Origin: Cognaticolwellia beringensis
GTDB lineage: Bacteria > Pseudomonadota > Gammaproteobacteria > Enterobacterales > Alteromonadaceae
NCBI RefSeq assembly: GCF_002076895.1
Contig: NZ_CP020465.1
Span: 744,001 to 808,000 of the forward strand
Length of the DNA stretch: 64,000 bases
Reading direction: 5' to 3'
A model generated the notes under the pieces. It was not told the origin of the DNA and did not search any database. It saw only the letters and a list, made by a program, of their open reading frames with translations. The first letter of the stretch is position 1. The number at the start of each line of letters is the position of its first letter. A program made the position numbers and the translations under genes. This document shows, in pieces, positions 46,664 to 56,204 of the stretch.

Positions 46664-47641
46664 CTAGTTAGTAAAAAGTCCGTTGAGCTCTTGCTTAGCT
46701 AAATAATTATCCATCGTTGAACGCAACAGTTTGTAAAGCAGTATTGAACCGTCAATTTCTTCTTTACGGTTGGTTAAACTCTCAATATTAAGCCCTAGAG
46801 GTAATTTGTAGGGTAATACAGCATCGAGTATTTGTACTAAGGTATTGCTGCAAATTCTAATTGATTCGTATAATGGTTTTTCAGCATTTAAAATGCGTAA
46901 ACTTGTTGCTTCAGGAACACTAACACCAAGCCATTCAATAAACTCTAACGTTTTCTTACTACCACAAGGCGAGAAGGTTAAAATGATTCGTTGTGGTTTA
47001 ATACCTTGTTGCTGACACTCAATAGCATAGCGGGTTAACACATCAATGGTTGCTTGAGCATTATAAATAGCTTGCGAGATAAAAAAGTTACAGCCTTGTT
47101 GATGTTTTTCAATTAATTTAGCATGCTCATTACCTTTATTCGCATGGCGCTCAGCGATAGTAATACCGCCAATAAAAAAATTGTTTTCATTGGCGACTAA
47201 AGTTTTATAGGCCTCGCCCAAAGGCAGACTAATATTATTTTGCTGGGAAGGACTGCCGACAAGTACAATGTCGCGAATACCATAGTCATGCCAAGCTTCG
47301 TTAGCCCATTGATTAAAGTCATCACTATTTGATTGCACAACGCTTTTGTAAGTGATCACGGGGCGGTTTGACTTTTGCTGTAAAAGTGAGGAATAAAGTC
47401 GAGGGTCATGAGTCGACTTAAACGGAAAAGGGCGCGGCTTTGAAGTTCGTGAATCTTCATTCTGAATGTCATAAACAATTAAACCGTCAAAGTCGATATC
47501 GCTAACTCGTTCAAGTAACTTGTCTGCAATTGTCGATACTTGCTCGGTTGGAGTATCACTTTTAGGCGGTGTTGTGCCGATAAAGTAAACGCCACGATTG
47601 ACGTCATTATATCGTGCTCTTAGTTCTGAACCATTCTTCAC
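46664..47641 (-). CDS. Methylenetetrahydrofolate reductase-like TIM-barrel protein
   Basis: This 325-aa protein resembles the MTHFR superfamily: DGLIVYDIQNED near the N-terminus, DIVLVGSPS, a GGITIAERH strand and QQGCNFFISQAIYNA, the last matching the substrate/FAD-side region of MetF. It lacks the length and several motifs of canonical MetF and starts with an unusual GVYFIGTTPPK. It may be a divergent folate-linked reductase. No met genes adjoin it. Confidence 0.6.
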   Translation of the reverse strand: MKNGSELRARYNDVNRGVYFIGTTPPKSDTPTEQVSTIADKLLERVSDIDFDGLIVYDIQNEDSRTSKPRPFPFKSTHDPRLYSSLLQQKSNRPVITYKSVVQSNSDDFNQWANEAWHDYGIRDIVLVGSPSQQNNISLPLGEAYKTLVANENNFFIGGITIAERHANKGNEHAKLIEKHQQGCNFFISQAIYNAQATIDVLTRYAIECQQQGIKPQRIILTFSPCGSKKTLEFIEWLGVSVPEATSLRILNAEKPLYESIRICSNTLVQILDAVLPYKLPLGLNIESLTNRKEEIDGSILLYKLLRSTMDNYLAKQELNGLFTN

Positions 47642-47797
47642 TATCGTTACTTCTTATTTAAGGTAAATTAATTGTCTTTAATAACAATTATCTTACCTTG
47701 TTGCATGGTAAAAATCAGCGTTAGCCTAATAATAATTTTCTCAAAATTGGAGAGAATATTAATAAGGATATCAGGAGCGGTTTATAGCGTTAAATCG

Positions 47798-48751
47798 TTA
47801 TGTCGATGCCACAATATCTATTTGATGAAGTATTTCATCTTTATTTTTTAACAGTTTTATAGCATTAAATAAGCTTTCTGCTTGCGGATATTGTAGTCTC
47901 AAATAGCGCAGCCATTGTTTTAAACGACTTGAAAAATAGAAGCTTTTATCACCTTGTAACTCTAATTCACTGTAGCGTTTTAATATGCCGATAAGTTCAG
48001 ACCAAGGCATGGGTGTTTCATCAAACTTAATCACATTAGCCAAATTTGGCAAAGCTAGTGCACCACGGCCAAGCATTAAATTAGGCGTTTGGCTTTGACT
48101 TATACAGTTTTCGGCGTCATTTTTATTCCAAATTTCACCGTTAGCAAAAATTTCAATATCATATTTTTTTCTAACTTCGGCAATAAAGTGCCAATAAGCC
48201 GGAGGGCGATAGCCATCTTGTTTTGTTCTGGCATGAATTGTTAATTGATTAACATGGGCTGATTGCACAGCGCTAACAATTTCATCTAATTTTGAGGCAT
48301 CAGTAAATCCGAGTCTTATTTTTGCAGACAAGGTAGCGTCTACGCCAATAGCACTCCTCATTTTAGCCATAATTTGATGTATTTTTTCTGGCTCATTTAG
48401 TAATACAGCACCGCCTTTGCTTTTGTTCACCGCCTTAGCAGGACAGCCAAAATTAACGTCAATACCGTGTGAGCCCATAGCGAGTGCTCTGACTGCATTT
48501 TCAGCCATCCAGTCAGGTTCTTGGCCCAGTAGTTGCATTCTTAAAGGGGTGCCGCTTTGAGTCATACAGCCATAGTCTAATTCGGGACAAATTTTTCTAA
48601 AAACATGCTTCGGCAATAAGGAGTCAACAACGCGAACAAATTCCGTTACACAAAAATCATAATTGTTTAAAGATGTTAATAAATGCCTCATTAACTCATC
48701 AGCCACGCCTTCCATAGGGGCTAAGATTATTTTTTTTACTTGTGGTTTCAT
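47798..48751 (-). CDS. dusC: tRNA-dihydrouridine(16) synthase
   Basis: This 317-aa flavoenzyme reduces uridine in tRNA. The FMN-barrel start is ILAPMEGVAD, the active-site Cys is in VNFGCPAKAVNKSKGGAVLL, and TIHARTKQDGYRPPA and ANGEIWN follow. The PAKAVNKSKGGA stretch and the length point to DusC rather than DusA or DusB. It is divergent from the Cys-repeat protein gene. Confidence 0.92.
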   Translation of the reverse strand: MKPQVKKIILAPMEGVADELMRHLLTSLNNYDFCVTEFVRVVDSLLPKHVFRKICPELDYGCMTQSGTPLRMQLLGQEPDWMAENAVRALAMGSHGIDVNFGCPAKAVNKSKGGAVLLNEPEKIHQIMAKMRSAIGVDATLSAKIRLGFTDASKLDEIVSAVQSAHVNQLTIHARTKQDGYRPPAYWHFIAEVRKKYDIEIFANGEIWNKNDAENCISQSQTPNLMLGRGALALPNLANVIKFDETPMPWSELIGILKRYSELELQGDKSFYFSSRLKQWLRYLRLQYPQAESLFNAIKLLKNKDEILHQIDIVAST

Positions 48752-48914
48752 GGAGATAAAGCTAGGCTCAATGGTGTTGTAAAAACAAAAAGGTTATTAA
48801 AATTAATTGAAAAAAATTTACAGCGCTTGAAATTTATTTTCATTGTATATGGTCTTTGTAAATAGCTATACGTATAGATGTAGTGTCAAATTGATAAAAC
48901 AAAAGGAAAACAGT

Positions 48915-49373
48915 ATGAAATTAATTAAAAAATCTTCAATTGCGGCTTTATTAGGCTTGTTTGCATTAGCAGTTGCGGCATCAATGCCAGTAAAAGCAGA
49001 AACTAATCCATTTGCTGTTCAAGATGTAATGACCATAGTGTCTGCTGATGAACACGAGAAAGGTAAGTGTGGCGAAGGCAAATGTGGCGAAGGAAAAATG
49101 AAAGACAAAGCCAAAGGTAAATGTGGCGAAGATAGAATGAAAGACAAAGCCAAAGGCAAGTGCGGTGAAGGCAAGTGCGGCGAAGGAAAAATGAAAGATG
49201 CAGCCAAAGGTAAATGCGGCGAAGGCAAATGTGGTGAAGGTAAAATGAAGCACGAAGCCAAAGGTAAATGTGGTGAAGGCAAAATGAAAGATAAAGCCAA
49301 AGGCAAATGTGGTGAAGGTAAATGTGGTGAAGGTAAAGCCGCAAAAGCTAAAGAAGGTAAGTGTGGCGAATAA
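48915..49373 (+). CDS. Secreted Lys-Cys-Gly-Glu repeat protein, HvfA-like RiPP metallophore precursor candidate
   Basis: This is a 152-aa protein. The start is ATG 48915 (AAAAGGA upstream); the frame opens earlier at 48843 but without homology or a ribosome site. A signal peptide (about 1-28, cut near PVKA-ETN) is followed by a Lys/Gly-rich region with 11 Cys, all in KCGE. Cys positions are 52, 57, 70, 83, 88, 101, 106, 119, 132, 137 and 150; every spacing is 5 or 13. EGKCG motifs are the modified sites of HvfA-type RiPPs, where an MNIO enzyme converts Cys to oxazolone-thioamide groups that bind copper. No DUF692 (MNIO), DUF2063 or DoxX gene is within the window, so it is an orphan here. The alternative is an unmodified metal-buffering repeat protein. 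Confidence 0.75.
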   Translation: MKLIKKSSIAALLGLFALAVAASMPVKAETNPFAVQDVMTIVSADEHEKGKCGEGKCGEGKMKDKAKGKCGEDRMKDKAKGKCGEGKCGEGKMKDAAKGKCGEGKCGEGKMKHEAKGKCGEGKMKDKAKGKCGEGKCGEGKAAKAKEGKCGE

Positions 49374-49414
49374 GCCTAACGCTTAGTAAAAAAGCTTATC
49401 GATTGATAGCATAT

Positions 49415-49443
49415 AAAAACCACTTCACTTGAAGTGGTTTTTT
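49415..49443 (+). terminator. Rho-independent terminator after the Cys-repeat gene
   Basis: The stem ACCACTTC/GAAGTGGT with a four-base loop is flanked by A and T runs. Confidence 0.9.
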
Positions 49444-49493
49444 AGTTTTAATGCTGAATAATTATTTACATTTTAAAAGTTAAGGAAAAATAA

Positions 49494-49997
49494 ATGAGCA
49501 ATAATATTGTTATTACTGGCGCAAATCGTGGCATAGGTTTAGCCATGTGCATGCATTTTAAAGCGCAAGGAGATAATGTATATGCGCTGTGTCGAAAATC
49601 GTCTACTGAGCTAGAAGCCCTTGCAGTTAATATTATTGAAGATATCGATGTAGCAAGTGACCTTGGTATTGCTACTATGGTATCAGCATTAAGCTCTGTG
49701 CATATTGATGTACTGGTGTGTAACGCCGGTATTTTACGTGATGAAAGCCTAGCCGAACTTAACTTAGATACCATACGTGAACAGTTTGAAGTTAATGCGG
49801 TAGCACCACTGAGAGTTGTTGCTAGCCTGCAAAAACAACTGAACGAAGGGGCAAAAATAGCGCTTATCACTTCCAGAATGGGCTCTATTAGCGATAATGG
49901 TTCAGGCGGGCGTTATGGTTACTTTTCGTCACTGTGTATTGAACGAATTATTTGTAGATATTTTTCTTTGTGTTATTGTATCTACAAAGCTACATAG
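49494..49997 (+). pseudogene. SDR-family dehydrogenase, 3' part displaced by island insertion
   Basis: The first 143 codons are a good short-chain dehydrogenase: NAD(P)-binding GANRGIG (9-15), NAG (about 77-79), catalytic-Ser region ALITSRMGSISDN and GGRYGY ending at Tyr143 (TAC 49920-49922). In intact relatives the text continues YRMSK, so Tyr143 is the YxxxK tyrosine. From 49923 homology stops and about 24 unrelated residues (FSSLCIERII) lead to a stop. The catalytic Lys and the C-terminal third are missing. The rest should lie beyond the right end of the island, outside this window. Confidence 0.88.
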
Positions 49998-50008
49998 TGG
50001 TAAGTTAA
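49923..50008 (+). mobile_element. Left terminus of the genomic island (attL region)
   Basis: Host SDR sequence ends at about 49922 and the recombinase operon starts at 50009. The 86 bases between contain a perfect 10-bp inverted repeat, TTTGTAGATA (49951-49960) and TATCTACAAA (49979-49988), a candidate recombinase binding site. The island extends to at least base 64000. The exact crossover base needs the right end or an empty-site genome. Confidence 0.7.
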
Positions 50009-51139
50009 GTGTTGACTAAAAAAGAGTTTGTAATTAAAAAGCACGGCATCGATTCAACCTATTGGGCGTTTTTCCAAAAAAATGGGGAAATAGATATAAC
50101 CCCCACTATTTTGTTTGCCAAAATGTGTGAAGCAGACAGAAAAAGAAGCTGGGAGCTAAGCACTATTGAGCAGTATGCGAGTATTATAGCAATGTTCTTT
50201 GGAACAATGAGGATGTATCAAGCTACTATTCAAACTATAACCACAAAAGAGACGCAAGGCTTTATGCAAGCCTTATACATGAAAGAACTACCTTTTCAAG
50301 AGAAAGACGGGAATCCTACATCAATATCGCGCATGAATTCTGTTGAAACAGTATTAATCGATCTGGTTGAAAAAGCCGCTCAATTTGGATTTAGAGAAGA
50401 CAGGAGCCTATCATTTAATTACAAAGAAATCTCAGGGACACTTGGGAAGCTTGATGATGCGGATAGAATCCACCAATGCTACATTCCTACTGGTTTGTTT
50501 GAAGAACTAATAAAGCATTTGAAAGTCGATGGGGACTTTGAAAAAGAGAGAGATGAAATAGCACTAAGAGTCGGGTATGAGTTAGGAGTAAGGGCGGAGG
50601 AGCTAGTGCGAAAGAATAACTTTTCTATTGAAAGGTTTAAAAAAGCCCGATTAACCTACAAATTTGGTGATGAAATTGATTTGAGAAATATTATTGGGAA
50701 AGGGTCGAAGGGGGGGAAGGCAAGAAATGTAATCATAAAACCTAAGTTAGCGGTTAAAGTTTTCGACTTTATAGAGAAACACAAAGCTATATACAAAAAA
50801 AGTGAGCACTTGTTTTGCCACCGAAGTGGAAGAAAGCTTTCCCCAAGACATGGAACGACGACTTTTCGGAATGCAAAAAATAATTTGAATCACCATGAAC
50901 TAAATAACAAAAGTTTTCAAAAGTTACGACACTCATATGCTACCAATATGGCCATTTTCTGTCGTAAAAATGGAATAAATTCGCGCCTTATCCAAGACAG
51001 GCTTGGCCATGCTAACTCCAGTACGACTCAACTCTACATTGAAGTAGCTTGTCTTGTGGAAGGCGACTACGACAAAGCGGAAGAGATGAGAATGGTTCGC
51101 CATGAAAATCGCGATAAAAATAAAAAAAGAAAGAAATAG
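50009..51139 (+). CDS. Tyrosine recombinase 1 of the island (GinA/TnpA-like)
   Basis: This is a 376-aa site-specific integrase with a GTG start. The catalytic residues fit the tyrosine recombinase pattern: R195 (GVRAEEL), R307 (KLRHSYATN), H334 (RLGHANSSTTQ) and nucleophile Y343. The usual His three residues before R307 is Gln304. The N-terminal SAM-like domain covers about 30-135. It is the first gene of a six-gene overlapping operon at the island's left end. The size matches TnpA of Tn554 and the first recombinase of GInt/tri-integrase islands. Its low-complexity basic end is KNKKRKK. Confidence 0.88.
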   Translation: MLTKKEFVIKKHGIDSTYWAFFQKNGEIDITPTILFAKMCEADRKRSWELSTIEQYASIIAMFFGTMRMYQATIQTITTKETQGFMQALYMKELPFQEKDGNPTSISRMNSVETVLIDLVEKAAQFGFREDRSLSFNYKEISGTLGKLDDADRIHQCYIPTGLFEELIKHLKVDGDFEKERDEIALRVGYELGVRAEELVRKNNFSIERFKKARLTYKFGDEIDLRNIIGKGSKGGKARNVIIKPKLAVKVFDFIEKHKAIYKKSEHLFCHRSGRKLSPRHGTTTFRNAKNNLNHHELNNKSFQKLRHSYATNMAIFCRKNGINSRLIQDRLGHANSSTTQLYIEVACLVEGDYDKAEEMRMVRHENRDKNKKRKK

Positions 51140-51146
51140 GCTCAAA

Positions 51147-53579
51147 ATGGATAATGAAATAACCACAGGGGATGAGATTACAATGGAAAAAGAGGGGCTT
51201 GGTTATCTCTCTAAATATGTCGCAGAGCAAACCATTCATCTAGAACAACTCAAAGACAAAGTGCATTTTAAACTTGATTTGCTAGAAACTGAAGAAGGTA
51301 AATTAACCGATAAAACGCTTGAAATCCCAGAACCATTTAAAAACTCACTTTTTTGCCAAGCAATCATTGCGTACTTATACTATGACGTGTTTATCGGGCG
51401 TAGCGAGTCTACAAAAAGTGGTTATATTGACCTGCTTAATCGTTTCTTTTTATACCTAACAACCCATGACGAAGGCTTAGATAACAATGAAACCTGGGCC
51501 AGATTATTAACCTTGCCAGAGGGGGATTTACCTCACAATGTAATACACCAATTTCTATTGTATCTATCTGAGAATACTGGCACTGGAAGTAATTCGCTTC
51601 ACGGCTACCAGAATAAACTTCTAATAGTGGTAACTTGGGCAACTCAACTTAATATCACAACTGCAGAACCCAACTTTGCTAATGGTAATAAGCTACTCCC
51701 TTATGTGTCAGATCAAAATAACCCTGAAATAAAAAAGGATGATGTCACGCCTAAGCCAGCACTATCGCAACTCTTTACTATTAATTATGAAACAGGTGAA
51801 GAAATTAAGTGTCCTTATTCTGATTCTAAACTTATAACTAACTTGCGCTGGTTTGCTATGTGGTACCTCAATACCATGCGCCAAAAACGACTTTTCTTAC
51901 GTAAAATAATGTGGGATGAAGAGCGAACTATTTATGAGGTTTTAAAAGACAGGATAGAAGATGGTACTTGGTCTATAGAATGCGCCCCATTAAGTTCAAT
52001 GTATGGGAGAGCGACGAAAACACCTATAACTGATTATCTCGAAGCGAGCGCTATGTATGCTAAAGTTTACGAGGCTCTATTACCTTCAAAAGTTGAGGCT
52101 AAAAAAATGTCTGGAGGCGAGATATCTTCAAACCTTGAAAATAGACTGATGTGGGCTGAGTCAGAAGGACATTCGACACAGAATTTTATACGCTTAGTAA
52201 AAAGCTTACCAGAAGAAGAGAGCTCTAGTGCAAGTATCATTAAAAGATTGGAAGAGCAAATATCATACAATTCAACAGTTTCACCTTCCAAAAATAAACA
52301 TGAAAGCATAAAGGTTCCAATTAGGCTTTATTGCGGAAAAAAATTAAGAGCATCTCCGATACCGAACTTTAGCTTAGCATCAATGATTATACCAACAAAA
52401 TCAGAAAACCTTGTCATGTCTTGGTTGCTTTCCTCTGAGAGCATTCAATCGTCAAATAAATACAGGTTAAAATTAGATGATTTAAAGCAATTTAATCGAG
52501 GGAATACATTACAAGCTATCACTGATGATATTCAGGTAGATTCCATTAAATTCGTTCATCACAAGGGCCGTTCGAAAGATAAAGCCAAACGAAGAACTGG
52601 TCAAGATTTTAAAACGATTGAATATAAAAAAGGAGACCCCCTTTTTACTACATACATAAACTGGCATAAAGATATGAAGCAAGCACAGCCTTATATAACT
52701 AAGCAGCAAGAAGCATGGCTTTATTATGGGCGTAGGGAAAGATTAACTGGGGGCTCTCTTATAAATCTTAGCTTCTTAGTTGCAAAGGATAGCTTATTTA
52801 AAAGTGCTTTTAAAAAATCGGAGAAAGAACTAAAGTTTCACAGTGAAGTCAATGGTGAAGGGGCATTTCAATGGCTATTTACTCAATTCATCATAAATCA
52901 CGCAAATTTTTTGAAAATTCGTCACACACGCCATTTGAATAATCGTAATACCCCAAAAGAGATCTCTTTGAGTTCAGATGCTATACGCCAAAGCAGAATC
53001 ATCTTTGAAGAAAGCGAAGATATAACTGACAAAGAAAACGCAAAACGCACCGCTCACAGCGAACAGCAGGTCGATGCATACAGAGAGAACGGTGTAGCCA
53101 AAGAACGCATCCAAAATGGTATAAAAGCCAATATACAAATCTCTAACAAGATGTATGAGGAAGCTGTAAGTATCGTAGACACATACCACCTGTTGAGCGT
53201 CGATGAAGTTGATAAACAATTTCATGCCCCAAAAGGAATGTCTAATGACGATGTGATTGGGTTTATTAATGAATGTGCAGCAACCCCAAAAAAATATGGC
53301 GTGACTATTTTTGGCGGAATAATGGATAAATCAAACCCCGAGGGCGGCATAATAATCATTAAGGATGTGAAGTCTGCTTGGATGATGCTCTGCTACATTA
53401 ATCACATGGAGTCTGAGCTTGAACAAATCAAAGAGAACCATGATAAACAACAGGTAGGGGAACATATATTTAAGCACGCTCAATGGTCAATGCTATTTGA
53501 ACGCTTCCCTATTGAAATGCAAGAGCAAGCCAAAGAACTTGCTAAGACGCATACTATACCTTACCCACCATTGTTTTAG
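51147..53579 (+). CDS. Large integrase-like protein 2 of the island (GinB-like)
   Basis: This is an 810-aa protein. I place the start at ATG 51147, 7 bp after the previous stop with AGG upstream; an in-frame ATG at 51102 overlaps the previous gene. I cannot see a complete tyrosine recombinase signature: there is an Arg-rich NTMRQKRLFLRK (near 245-255), an IRHTRHLNNRN segment near 590-600 that may be the His-x-x-Arg region, and Tyr-rich parts. It is probably the second, divergent member of the recombinase trio (similar in size to the large partner in GInts or the VPA1269/GmtZ type). This is inference from context. Confidence 0.65.
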   Translation: MDNEITTGDEITMEKEGLGYLSKYVAEQTIHLEQLKDKVHFKLDLLETEEGKLTDKTLEIPEPFKNSLFCQAIIAYLYYDVFIGRSESTKSGYIDLLNRFFLYLTTHDEGLDNNETWARLLTLPEGDLPHNVIHQFLLYLSENTGTGSNSLHGYQNKLLIVVTWATQLNITTAEPNFANGNKLLPYVSDQNNPEIKKDDVTPKPALSQLFTINYETGEEIKCPYSDSKLITNLRWFAMWYLNTMRQKRLFLRKIMWDEERTIYEVLKDRIEDGTWSIECAPLSSMYGRATKTPITDYLEASAMYAKVYEALLPSKVEAKKMSGGEISSNLENRLMWAESEGHSTQNFIRLVKSLPEEESSSASIIKRLEEQISYNSTVSPSKNKHESIKVPIRLYCGKKLRASPIPNFSLASMIIPTKSENLVMSWLLSSESIQSSNKYRLKLDDLKQFNRGNTLQAITDDIQVDSIKFVHHKGRSKDKAKRRTGQDFKTIEYKKGDPLFTTYINWHKDMKQAQPYITKQQEAWLYYGRRERLTGGSLINLSFLVAKDSLFKSAFKKSEKELKFHSEVNGEGAFQWLFTQFIINHANFLKIRHTRHLNNRNTPKEISLSSDAIRQSRIIFEESEDITDKENAKRTAHSEQQVDAYRENGVAKERIQNGIKANIQISNKMYEEAVSIVDTYHLLSVDEVDKQFHAPKGMSNDDVIGFINECAATPKKYGVTIFGGIMDKSNPEGGIIIIKDVKSAWMMLCYINHMESELEQIKENHDKQQVGEHIFKHAQWSMLFERFPIEMQEQAKELAKTHTIPYPPLF

Positions 53580-53590
53580 GGGCTTTTAAC

Positions 53591-55567
53591 ATGGCAGTAA
53601 AAGAAGATATACACAATGGCATTGTTGAAGGCTTGGTTGAGCCACAATCAACAACTCCTAGAGTAAAGTCTACTGGGGCAATAAACCAGCTAGGCCAACC
53701 AATATGGATAATAAAAGATAGGTCAACTGACGAGTTAATGAACTTACACTTTAGCAGTATTGATGAGCGAAATTTAATTTGGGTTCAAAAAATGATACTT
53801 CATGACTTTCCTTATCAGGATGGGTATAACACATTGAGCTATGCGCACAGCACAATGAGGAAGCATAAAAATGGAATTGAAAAACTGCTTACTCAACTTA
53901 ATAAGAAGGAAGGACCCAAGAAACTATTAAATAATTGGACAATGAAAGATGTAACTTCTTGTATTAAGGATACGGCGATTGATGATGGAGTATTAATGTC
54001 CAATGGAACAGTGAGGTTATTACTGGAGGCACTTAAAACAAGCTATTCGATGCGTCACAAACAGGACGGAATTGAACTCTCTATTCCCAACGTTATCTTA
54101 GTGAGGGTAATGACACCTATACTTGAAAACTTTGACTTGACATACTCGCAGTGGGAAAGAGGAGAAAGTTTTGGCATGGTACCAATGCCGGTCGCTACAC
54201 TGATGCTAGCTGATGCTATTAAACTGATACGCAGTGAAAAATGTCAATTACTGCAATGCTATTTCACATCCTTCAAAGATAAAGAAATATCCTTAGCAAT
54301 CATAAACGGAACAGCCCACAAAAAATCAATATTCAAAGATAATATTTCTGGTTTCATAAAGTTTAACCCTAAAAGTGCTCATAATAAATCCCACCAAAAA
54401 CGACTGGAATTTGTAAAAAAAATACATGCTATTAACCCTGAACTCACTGATTTTCCGTTTAAGTCATTTAGCCAAATAAATGATTGCGTAGAAGAAATAC
54501 ACGGAGCATGCATAGCTATACTGCTATCAGTTACATTGATGCGTATTAGTGAGTGTCATAGCGTCGGATCTGACTGGATGGAAGCTATTGAATATCTAGA
54601 TGTCAATGGAGAATGGGATGTAGATGCAATACTTAAATCTAAAATCATTAAGACAGGCGGAGGCATTGTTGCTAAAAGAGGTTTATCACCCCTTGGAGTT
54701 GAAGTAATTAAATTAATCAACACTCTATCATGGGTTGATAAAGAAGCACTAGGGTTAAAGCTTTTTGTTCCGACATATAAAGGTAATTGGACAAAAAAAA
54801 ACATACCTGGCAATATTAAGAGAGCCTTTAGTAAAGTCACTTTACGGAAAAGACTAAAATCATATTACCATAAGTTTATAGCGCGCTCTCATAAATCTGT
54901 TGCTGAGACTTACCCTGATATTATTCCTCATAACTTACGTCACCTGAAAATGGCATTCGGCTTGCGTAAGTTCGATGGTAATCTTGAAGCTACAATCAGG
55001 CAGGAAATGCGTCACAACAACCCTCATACACAAGCCTATTCTCTAAACAAACTAAACGAAGTGGAATCAGCACAAGTGAGAAGAGATTTTGTAAGTGAAG
55101 TGGTAAAGCGCATATTAATTAACGACCAGGAAGATAAGTGGGTTGGCCCATCAATCAAGAAAGTAAGAAAGCTTGCTAAAAAACTTTTAGGTGATAGAGA
55201 TATTAAAATGCTATCCCTAGTGGAATTAGCAGAGTTTCATGAGGAAATTAACGAAAACGTACACACCATGATGTTCCACAGCTACGGAGCCTGTATTGTG
55301 CTAAACGACGAAATAAAGGTAGCTCAATGCAGTATTAAGGACAACATAGTGATGGCGGGGTCTGCGACCTCAAGTAAATGTCAAATATGCACTAATTTTT
55401 GCGTTAATAATAAGTCTCACGAACACAATATGCTAACAAATAAAGCGAGATGGCAAGACACCGCAGATTGTGAAATCATTGCTTCTTTCCCTATTGTGGC
55501 CGAAGCCAAGAAAATGGTACAACACATTGAAAAGTTAGAGGCTGAACTGGTGGCGAGCGATGAGTGA
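53591..55567 (+). CDS. Tyrosine recombinase 3 of the island (GinC/TnpB-like)
   Basis: This is a 658-aa recombinase. Catalytic pattern: R318 (LMRISECHS), H447-x-x-R450 (PHNLRHLKMAF), H475 (MRHNNPHTQAY) and Y483. After the catalytic domain comes a Cys/His-rich stretch (CQICTNFCVNNKSHEHN, about 597-613) that could bind zinc. The size resembles TnpB of Tn554 (about 630 aa). It starts 11 bp after gene 2 and overlaps gene 4 by 8 bp. Confidence 0.85.
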   Translation: MAVKEDIHNGIVEGLVEPQSTTPRVKSTGAINQLGQPIWIIKDRSTDELMNLHFSSIDERNLIWVQKMILHDFPYQDGYNTLSYAHSTMRKHKNGIEKLLTQLNKKEGPKKLLNNWTMKDVTSCIKDTAIDDGVLMSNGTVRLLLEALKTSYSMRHKQDGIELSIPNVILVRVMTPILENFDLTYSQWERGESFGMVPMPVATLMLADAIKLIRSEKCQLLQCYFTSFKDKEISLAIINGTAHKKSIFKDNISGFIKFNPKSAHNKSHQKRLEFVKKIHAINPELTDFPFKSFSQINDCVEEIHGACIAILLSVTLMRISECHSVGSDWMEAIEYLDVNGEWDVDAILKSKIIKTGGGIVAKRGLSPLGVEVIKLINTLSWVDKEALGLKLFVPTYKGNWTKKNIPGNIKRAFSKVTLRKRLKSYYHKFIARSHKSVAETYPDIIPHNLRHLKMAFGLRKFDGNLEATIRQEMRHNNPHTQAYSLNKLNEVESAQVRRDFVSEVVKRILINDQEDKWVGPSIKKVRKLAKKLLGDRDIKMLSLVELAEFHEEINENVHTMMFHSYGACIVLNDEIKVAQCSIKDNIVMAGSATSSKCQICTNFCVNNKSHEHNMLTNKARWQDTADCEIIASFPIVAEAKKMVQHIEKLEAELVASDE

Positions 55568-56204
55568 TTTCTTTAAACAATTTGAAAAAGAACAACCAAA
55601 GGTTGAGGAAGTAGAGGCTGAAATCAAAGAATACCCTGATTGGGTTCTTCACGCCAAAAGCCCTGATAAGACCATGATTATGTTTGATGTAGTGGTAGAC
55701 CTATATGAAAAGGCAAAGGATAAAATTAAAAGAAGGGACTACGAACATACTAGGGAGGTCACGCTTTCAAACGCACAGGTCATTAAAGCCACCCCCTTTC
55801 TTGAATCGCGTTCTGCGTTAAAGAACCACCAGGGCATTGTCGGTTGGATCAAACTTAAAAATGAAGACTTAGCAAAGCGACTTCTTGACGCTAAAGCAAA
55901 AGGTAAGGGAGTATCCACAGCAAGAAAAACCAAGGATATGCTTCGGGCTGAGCGTGATGAATACATAGGTAAGCATACAGCTAAAACACAAATTGAGATG
56001 GAACACCTAATTCAAAGTGACATGCTAGTCTCACACGCAGACTCAATTCGAGTAAATGCTGAGCAAAAGAAAACTATCAATGAACTACATAAAGAAATAG
56101 CTGAAATTAAGCATGCCAACAAATCTCTACAAGAAGAAGTTAGAACCCTACAAGAGAAACTTTTCAAAGATCAAAAGCCTCTTGTTCTAAAAGTTAAGAA
56201 GTGA
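55560..56204 (+). CDS. Coiled-coil accessory protein of the island (GinD-like)
   Basis: This is a 214-aa highly charged protein. The first half has a compact region (about 20-120) with KNHQGIVGWIKLKNEDLAKR; the C-terminal part (about 150-205) is a coiled coil (ELHKEIAEIKHANKSLQEEV). It has no catalytic motif. It overlaps recombinase 3 by 8 bp, so the two are translated together. The position matches the small fourth gene of ginABCD modules. Confidence 0.65.
   Translation: MSDFFKQFEKEQPKVEEVEAEIKEYPDWVLHAKSPDKTMIMFDVVVDLYEKAKDKIKRRDYEHTREVTLSNAQVIKATPFLESRSALKNHQGIVGWIKLKNEDLAKRLLDAKAKGKGVSTARKTKDMLRAERDEYIGKHTAKTQIEMEHLIQSDMLVSHADSIRVNAEQKKTINELHKEIAEIKHANKSLQEEVRTLQEKLFKDQKPLVLKVKK

Noticed and set aside
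49003..49344. Three long overlapping antisense frames (Leu/His/Phe-rich) opposite the Cys-repeat gene
   Set aside because: They arise from the low-complexity repeat on the other strand, have no start signals and read as simple repeats.
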